64,000 nt of DNA from Streptomyces luteolifulvus (GTDB lineage: Bacteria > Actinomycetota > Actinomycetes > Streptomycetales > Streptomycetaceae), in the NCBI RefSeq assembly GCF_008806595.1, contig NZ_VZRB01000001.1, positions 124,001 to 188,000 of the forward strand, given 5' to 3'. The position numbers and the translations under genes were made by a program. The notes under the pieces are model-generated. The model was not told the origin of the DNA and did no database searches. It saw only the letters and a list, made by a program, of their open reading frames with translations. Below are positions 59,366 through 64,000 of the stretch, piece by piece (positions within the stretch are counted from its first letter, which is position 1; each line of letters starts with the position of its first letter).

Positions 59366-60595
59366 ATGCATGCCTGGCCCGCTTCTGAGGTCCCCGCCCT
59401 GCCCGGTCAGGGCCGCGACCTGAGGATCCACGACACCGCGACCGGTGGACTCGTCACCCTCGACCCCGGTCCCGTCGCCCGTATCTACGTCTGCGGCATC
59501 ACCCCGTACGACGCGACCCACCTGGGTCACGCGGCGACCTACAACGCGTTCGACCTCGTGCAGCGCGTGTGGCTCGACACCAAGCGGCAGGTTCACTACG
59601 TCCAGAACGTCACCGACGTCGACGACCCGCTGCTGGAGCGGGCCGTGCGCGACGGTGTCGACTGGGTGGCCCTCGCCGAGAAGGAGACCGCCCTCTTCCG
59701 TGAGGACATGACCGCCCTCAGGATGCTGCCCCCGCAGCACTACATCGGAGCCGTCGAGGCGATACCCGGCATCGTGCCGCTCGTGCAGCGGCTGCGCGAG
59801 GCGGGCGCCGCCTACGAGCTCGAAGGGGACATCTACTTCTCCGTCGAGTCCGACCCCGACTTCGGCAAGGTGTCCAACCTGGACGCCGCCGCGATGCGTC
59901 TGCTGTCCGCCGAGCGCGGCGGCGACCCGGACCGCCCCGGCAAGAAGAACCCGCTCGACCCGATGCTGTGGATGGCCGCCCGTGAGGGCGAACCCAGCTG
60001 GGACGGCGGCTCGCTCGGCCGCGGACGCCCCGGCTGGCACATCGAGTGCGTCGCCATCGCCCTCGACCACCTCGGCATGGGCTTCGACGTCCAGGGCGGC
60101 GGCTCCGACCTCGCCTTCCCGCACCACGAGATGGGCGCCTCCCACGCCCAGGTGCTCACCGGCGAGTTCCCCATGGCCAAGGCCTATGTGCACGCCGGCA
60201 TGGTCGCCCTCGACGGCGAGAAGATGTCCAAGTCCAAGGGCAATCTCGTCTTCGTCTCGAAGCTGCGCCGGGACGGCGTCGACCCCGCCGCCATCCGCCT
60301 CGCGCTGCTCTCCCACCACTACCGGGCCGACTGGGAGTGGACCGACCAGGTCCTCCAGGACGCCGTCGCCAGGCTCGGCCGCTGGCGCGCCGCCGTGTCA
60401 CGGCCCGACGGCCCGCCCGCCGAGGCGCTCGTCGAGGAGATCCGCGAGGCCCTCGCCGCCGACCTGGACGCCCCGGCCGCGCTGGCCGCCGTGGACCGCT
60501 GGGTGGCGCTCCAAGGCGAGCGCGGCGGCACCGACGAGGGCGCACCCGGCGTGGTGTCCCGGGCCGTGGACGCGCTGCTGGGCGTGGCCCTGTAG
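59366..60595 (+). CDS. mshC: MshC, cysteine:GlcN-Ins ligase of mycothiol synthesis
   Basis: A 409-residue class I aminoacyl-tRNA-synthetase-like ligase that joins cysteine to GlcN-inositol using ATP, the third step of mycothiol biosynthesis. The zinc/cysteine site begins at C43 in [20 protein letters not shown] (52-55) is the HIGH signature. KMSKS is present in [10 protein letters not shown] (286-290). [11 protein letters not shown] and [12 protein letters not shown] supply further zinc and substrate residues. Length and motifs distinguish MshC from CysS. A strong terminator follows at 60611-60649. Confidence 0.95.
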   Translation: MHAWPASEVPALPGQGRDLRIHDTATGGLVTLDPGPVARIYVCGITPYDATHLGHAATYNAFDLVQRVWLDTKRQVHYVQNVTDVDDPLLERAVRDGVDWVALAEKETALFREDMTALRMLPPQHYIGAVEAIPGIVPLVQRLREAGAAYELEGDIYFSVESDPDFGKVSNLDAAAMRLLSAERGGDPDRPGKKNPLDPMLWMAAREGEPSWDGGSLGRGRPGWHIECVAIALDHLGMGFDVQGGGSDLAFPHHEMGASHAQVLTGEFPMAKAYVHAGMVALDGEKMSKSKGNLVFVSKLRRDGVDPAAIRLALLSHHYRADWEWTDQVLQDAVARLGRWRAAVSRPDGPPAEALVEEIREALAADLDAPAALAAVDRWVALQGERGGTDEGAPGVVSRAVDALLGVAL

Positions 60596-60610
60596 CCACC
60601 TCGGGCACGA

Positions 60611-60649
60611 GAAGGGCGCTGCCTTCCCCACGGGGAGGCAGCGCCCTTC
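60611..60649 (+). terminator. Terminator after mshC
   Basis: GAAGGGCGCTGCCTTCCCC pairs with GGGGAGGCAGCGCCCTTC (one base bulged) 16 bp after the mshC stop. It also serves the leftward Q-rich gene, whose stop is at 60714. Confidence 0.9.
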
Positions 60650-60713
60650 GATGTCAGGCGCGGATCAGCCGATCAGCGACGGCCTGTCACTGCTGCTCGT
60701 CACGGCTCGCCCG

Positions 60714-61262
60714 TCACAGCTTCTGGATCCGGACACTGCGCAGGATCGCCGGTGACGCGCTGTCCCAGATGCCGACCACCTGGTGCCCGAAGGCGAACGC
60801 CTCCTGGATCTCGTGGTGCGCCTGCGGCGTCGGGTTGTTGAGCACCCGGAGCCCGTCCTGGAAGCGCAGGAAGATCTGCTGCGGCTGGCCCGGCAGCGGC
60901 TGCACGATGTCGATGTAGCCGTTGGCGATGCCGGCCTGCAGGACCTGGGCCGAGACCTGCTGGATCGCGGCCTGCGTGACCTGCTGGAGCTGCTGCTGCA
61001 CCTGCTGCTCCATCTGCTGGTGCTGCTGCTGACCGTAGCCCTGCTGCCCGAGCTGCTGGAGCAGCTGCTGGTACGGCTGCTGCTGCCCGAGCTGGTGGAG
61101 CTGCTCCAGCGAGCCGCTCATCGCGAGGGGCTGCTGGCCGTAGCCCTGCTGGGTGCCGTAGCCCTGCTGCGGCCCGAACTGCTGCTGCCCGTACGGCGAC
61201 GTGCTCGGGAACATCTGTCCCTGCTGCTGTCCCAGTTGGCTCATCTGCGGGGTGGTGCTCAT
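60714..61262 (-). CDS. Glutamine-rich prion-like protein with C-terminal module
   Basis: A 182-residue protein starting at ATG 61262 (GGAAGG 11 nt upstream). Residues 1-105 are Gln/Gly/Tyr-rich low complexity (GYGTQQGYGQQP, QLHQLGQQQPYQQLLQQLGQ), the composition of prion-like phase-separating regions. Residues 106-182 are folded: a helical stretch (VTQAAIQQVSAQVLQAGIAN), then a beta-alpha module whose segment 138-167 (LNNPTP, EAFAFG, GIWD) aligns without gaps to the C-terminus of the neighbouring S8 protease. No signal peptide. It may be a substrate or partner of that protease. I do not recognise a named family. Confidence 0.75.
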   Translation of the reverse strand: MSTTPQMSQLGQQQGQMFPSTSPYGQQQFGPQQGYGTQQGYGQQPLAMSGSLEQLHQLGQQQPYQQLLQQLGQQGYGQQQHQQMEQQVQQQLQQVTQAAIQQVSAQVLQAGIANGYIDIVQPLPGQPQQIFLRFQDGLRVLNNPTPQAHHEIQEAFAFGHQVVGIWDSASPAILRSVRIQKL

Positions 61263-61352
61263 GCGGGTGCCACCTTCCGTCATGTGTTGAGCGATGGTTG
61301 GGTTCACTTCGGTCGGCTTCCTCGGGCCGGCCTCCTCTCGGCCGGCCTCGCT

Positions 61353-63101
61353 TCAGCCCGTGACCACCAGGCCGACGATCTCGTCGTCCGTGAACCACAC
61401 ACGGACGTCCGGCCGCCCCGTCGCGAAGGCGGCCTGCACCGCCTGGCGGATCTCGGGAGAGGGATGGTTGAGGCTGCGCCAGGAGCCGGCCACGAACAGC
61501 CGGAGCCTGGGCGGCAGTTCACGCGGATACGGCAGCAGCTCGTCCCAGTACCGTTCGGCCCGGCCCGAGCCGACCGCCTCCGGCAGCAGATGGGCGACCG
61601 CCGCCTTGATGTCGGGCCTGCTGCCGATCCGCTGGGAGGCGGGCCGGCCCGGCGCGTCCTGCTGCGGCGAGCCCGTCGCACGCAGCACGGCGCGAGCCCG
61701 CGCGGGGGACATCGGTGCCTGGCCGGCCGCCTTGAGCATGCCCTGCAGTGCGGCCAGCGCACCGACCACCACCGGGGAGGCGGAGGAGGTCCCGGAGAAC
61801 GTGTCCGTGTACCAGGCGATCTCCTCGGGCCCGCCCTGCAGGTCGCCGGGCCGGTCCCAGGAGCCGCCGGTCGTCGTGACCTCGCGGCCCCAGCCCTGCG
61901 CGTCCAGCCGCGCCCCGTAGTTGGAGAACGCGAGGCGCGAGCGGTCCGGGCCGTGGTCGCGGCCGTGGGTGCCGGGCGGCGGGGCGCCCGCGCCGGCCAG
62001 GACGGAACCCGAGGACCGGTTGGACGGGTTGAACGGGTTGCGCCACCACTGCGGGAACCCGTCGGGGCGCCGCTCGTACACCGCGTCGTCGAGCGACTCG
62101 GCGCCGTTGCCCGCGGCCGCCACCACCAGCACGCCCTTGGCGGTCGCGTACCGGACGGCCGCGTAGTCGTCCGGCCACCATTCCAGCGCGATGTAGCCGC
62201 GCTGGTCGTCGCGCTCCTCGAAGTCGAACCGCGGTCCGGGGCGGTGGAGTTCGACGAGCACGATGTCGCCGGGGGCGAGCCGGTCGGCCGCCGCGTGGAT
62301 GGCCGCGGCGGTGCCGACGTCCTGGAAGGAGGCGGCCGCGGTCACCGCCTCGGGCACGATGCCGGTGATGCCGTACTCGGTGCGGTCGCCGCCGATCACC
62401 CCGATGACGGCGGTGCCGTGGTTGCGCCACGCCAGGTCGGTCAGTGGTGTGCCCACCACGACTCCGGCGAGCTTGGCGGCGAGGTCCTCGTGCCCCAGCT
62501 GCCAGGCGCCCTCCACGTCGATGACCGTCACACCCTGACCCGACCCGCCCGGCCGCAGCCAGGCCCAGTGGGCGTCGATCCCCGCCGGCGCGGGCCGCAG
62601 ATAGCCCTGGCGGCTGCTGAAGTCGGGCGTGACGGGCGAGCCCTCCTTCAGCCTGCGGCCGTCGTCGGTGCCGCCCGCGACCTGCCCCGTCGCGCCCAGG
62701 GAGGCGGGCACGGCGCCCGGCTTCACATACGCGGTGTCGATGCCCGGCAGCGCGGCGATCCGCGAGCGCAGCTCCTGGGCCCGGCTGCCGCCGCCGCGTA
62801 CGCGGTAGAACTGCGCGAGATCGGGCTCGTCGCCGGCGCCCGCGGCCGCCGGCTGCCGGACGCGTTCCTCGCTGCCGAACAGCGGCTCCAGGGTGAGCTG
62901 TTCGTCGCTGAGGAACATGTTGAGGGCGGACACATCGGCGCCCGCCGCCGACCGTACGCCCTCGGCGCGGGCGCGCAGCCGGGCCTCGGGGCGGGCGACG
63001 ACGATCAGTTCCTGCTCGGCTCCTCGATAGGTGAATCCCGCTCCGTCGGGCCCCGGCCCGGAAGCTCCCGGGCCCTGCGCCGGCTGTACCTGCTCGGTCA
63101 T
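61353..63101 (-). CDS. S8 subtilisin-like serine protease without signal peptide
   Basis: A 582-residue subtilase. The catalytic triad is D195 (VTVIDVEGAW), H228 (RNHGTAVIGV) and S439 (SGTSSASPVVVGA); the oxyanion Asn lies in VVAAAGNGAES. An unusual N-terminal 150-residue domain (FTYRGAEQELIVVARPEARL, LNMFLSDEQLTLEPLFGSEE) replaces the normal secretion signal and I9 propeptide, so the enzyme appears cytoplasmic. The last 50 residues (WRSLNHPSPE to VRVWF) share a module with the Q-rich protein encoded 90 bp downstream. ATG 63101 follows AAGGGAG. It is probably co-transcribed with the Q-rich gene. Confidence 0.88.
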   Translation of the reverse strand: MTEQVQPAQGPGASGPGPDGAGFTYRGAEQELIVVARPEARLRARAEGVRSAAGADVSALNMFLSDEQLTLEPLFGSEERVRQPAAAGAGDEPDLAQFYRVRGGGSRAQELRSRIAALPGIDTAYVKPGAVPASLGATGQVAGGTDDGRRLKEGSPVTPDFSSRQGYLRPAPAGIDAHWAWLRPGGSGQGVTVIDVEGAWQLGHEDLAAKLAGVVVGTPLTDLAWRNHGTAVIGVIGGDRTEYGITGIVPEAVTAAASFQDVGTAAAIHAAADRLAPGDIVLVELHRPGPRFDFEERDDQRGYIALEWWPDDYAAVRYATAKGVLVVAAAGNGAESLDDAVYERRPDGFPQWWRNPFNPSNRSSGSVLAGAGAPPPGTHGRDHGPDRSRLAFSNYGARLDAQGWGREVTTTGGSWDRPGDLQGGPEEIAWYTDTFSGTSSASPVVVGALAALQGMLKAAGQAPMSPARARAVLRATGSPQQDAPGRPASQRIGSRPDIKAAVAHLLPEAVGSGRAERYWDELLPYPRELPPRLRLFVAGSWRSLNHPSPEIRQAVQAAFATGRPDVRVWFTDDEIVGLVVTG

Positions 63102-63356
63102 CGGGTACCGCTCCCTTCGGTCCGTGCGGGTGCGCCTTCGGGGCCCAACCAAGCACGCACACGGCGGTCCGTCCAGAGCGGTTTCGGCAACTCGGTTTGA
63201 TACAAGTCGAATTGGGTAACGTGTGCAATCCGTCCTGAAACAGATGTCACGCAGCAAACCGGCCAAAGGCTGCGGGGGCCACGGTCATGTGATGGGGTGA
63301 GAGTGTCTGTTGACCCGTTCGGCCGGCCACGCCGGCCCCCTGCGGAAGGACGCACC

Positions 63357-64000
63357 GTGCCACCCACCGACCGCTCCTTCGCACGTCGTGGATTCCTCAC
63401 CGGCGCCGCCGCCCTGACGGGCGCGGCACTGCTCGGCGGCACCGCCCACGCGACCGGAACACAGCAGAGCGCGTGGCCCGCCGAGTTCCCTCTGCCGAAC
63501 GGCTTCCAGCCGGAAGGCATCACCATCGGCTCGGCCCCGTTCGCGTACTTCGGCTCGCTCGCGAACGGCGACATCTACCGGGCGAGCCTCGCCACCGGCC
63601 GGGGCTCCGTCATCAGCAAGGGCCTCGGCGCCTCACACCCCACCGTGGGCCTGAAGACCGACCGCCACGGCAGACTCTTCCTCGCCGGCGGCGTCAGCGG
63701 AGAGCTGCGCACCGTGAACAGCCGCACCGGCGAGATCGAGAAGGTGTACGCCACCGACGGCAGGTTCGTGAACGACGTGATCCTCACCCCGGGCGCCGCC
63801 TGGTTCACCGACTCCTTCCGGGCCGTGCTCCACAAGCTGCTCCTCGACCGGCACGGCGCGCCGCTGACCGTGGAGACCGTGCCGCTGACCGGCGACTGGG
63901 AGCAGGGCGACGACTTCACCGCCAACGGGATCGAGCGCACACCCGACGGCAGCGCCCTGCTCGTGGTCAACGCCGTGGCGAACGGCGGCGGCCTGATGCG
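63357..64000 (+). CDS. Tat-exported SMP-30/gluconolactonase-like beta-propeller protein, truncated by window end
   Basis: The first 214 residues of a secreted protein, GTG start after GGAAGGA. A twin-arginine leader (RSFARRGFLTGAAALTGAAL) ends near GTAHATG. The mature part shows beta-propeller blades with repeating patterns: YFGSLANGDIYRASLATGRG, GLKTDRHGRLFLAGGVSG, FVNDVILTPGAAWFTDS and NGIERTPDGSALLVVNA. These match SMP-30/LRE-like or NHL-type propellers. Substrate unknown. The stop codon lies outside the window. Confidence 0.75.
   Translation, partial: MPPTDRSFARRGFLTGAAALTGAALLGGTAHATGTQQSAWPAEFPLPNGFQPEGITIGSAPFAYFGSLANGDIYRASLATGRGSVISKGLGASHPTVGLKTDRHGRLFLAGGVSGELRTVNSRTGEIEKVYATDGRFVNDVILTPGAAWFTDSFRAVLHKLLLDRHGAPLTVETVPLTGDWEQGDDFTANGIERTPDGSALLVVNAVANGGGLM

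Overview
The window is chromosomal DNA from a Streptomyces or very close relative. The evidence is very high GC with strong third-position GC bias, frequent GTG starts, two chaplin genes, the mycothiol ligase gene mshC, a leaderless-CCA tRNA-Leu, and a gene order from about 46 to 60 kb that I recognise from the S. coelicolor SCO1663-SCO1676 region (recalled, not searched).

Layout. 0-10.2 kb is ordinary chromosome: a phosphotransferase fragment, a His-rich metal-binding protein, a quinone oxidoreductase, two small DUF202 membrane proteins, a Nudix hydrolase, a drug/metabolite transporter, a TPR-like protein, an amino-acid permease, a Tat-exported molybdopterin oxidoreductase with its cytochrome b partner, gluconokinase with its divergent GntR regulator, and a YchJ-like protein. 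10.6-40.6 kb is one long plus-strand operon for a contractile injection system (CIS, a phage-tail-like machine). In order it encodes sheath, tube, a zinc-ribbon baseplate chaperone, a disordered protein, a DUF4255 cap, an AAA+ ATPase, a small protein, a 2245-residue DUF4157 protein with an effector-like C-terminus, a putative immunity protein, a tube/LysM adaptor pair, hub, spike, PAAR tip, gp25, two J-type baseplate proteins, a tail-protein-I/beta-helix protein, a DUF6519 protein and a peptidoglycan amidase. Most neighbours overlap by 1-10 nt, which implies translational coupling. 40.7-46 kb carries a minus-strand pair: an M1 aminopeptidase and a Pls/PosA-type membrane NRPS. A tRNA-Leu(GAG) follows. 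46.5-60.6 kb holds an M20 peptidase, chpH, chpC, a DUF5703 protein, an acidic protein, a degenerate RecD-like protein, an aldo/keto reductase, an F420-type oxidoreductase, a ferritin-like protein, CorA, and the phosphomutase - DUF3090 - kinase-like - mshC cluster. 60.7-64 kb holds a glutamine-rich protein next to an S8 protease, then a truncated Tat-exported protein.

Most notable. (1) The C-terminal 319 codons of the giant CIS protein together with the next gene form a sharply lower-GC block (48-55% in sampled lines against 77% upstream). This is the signature of a swapped-in toxin/immunity cassette whose toxin fold I do not recognise. (2) No separate tape-measure gene is visible, so the giant protein may be both effector and length ruler. 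(3) The Q-rich protein and the adjacent subtilisin share an ungapped C-terminal block (12 identities in 30 positions), a possible undescribed two-gene system. (4) The CIS and NRPS block lies between genes I recall as neighbours in S. coelicolor, with a tRNA gene at its right edge. (5) A 130-bp dispersed repeat sits between the sheath and tube genes.
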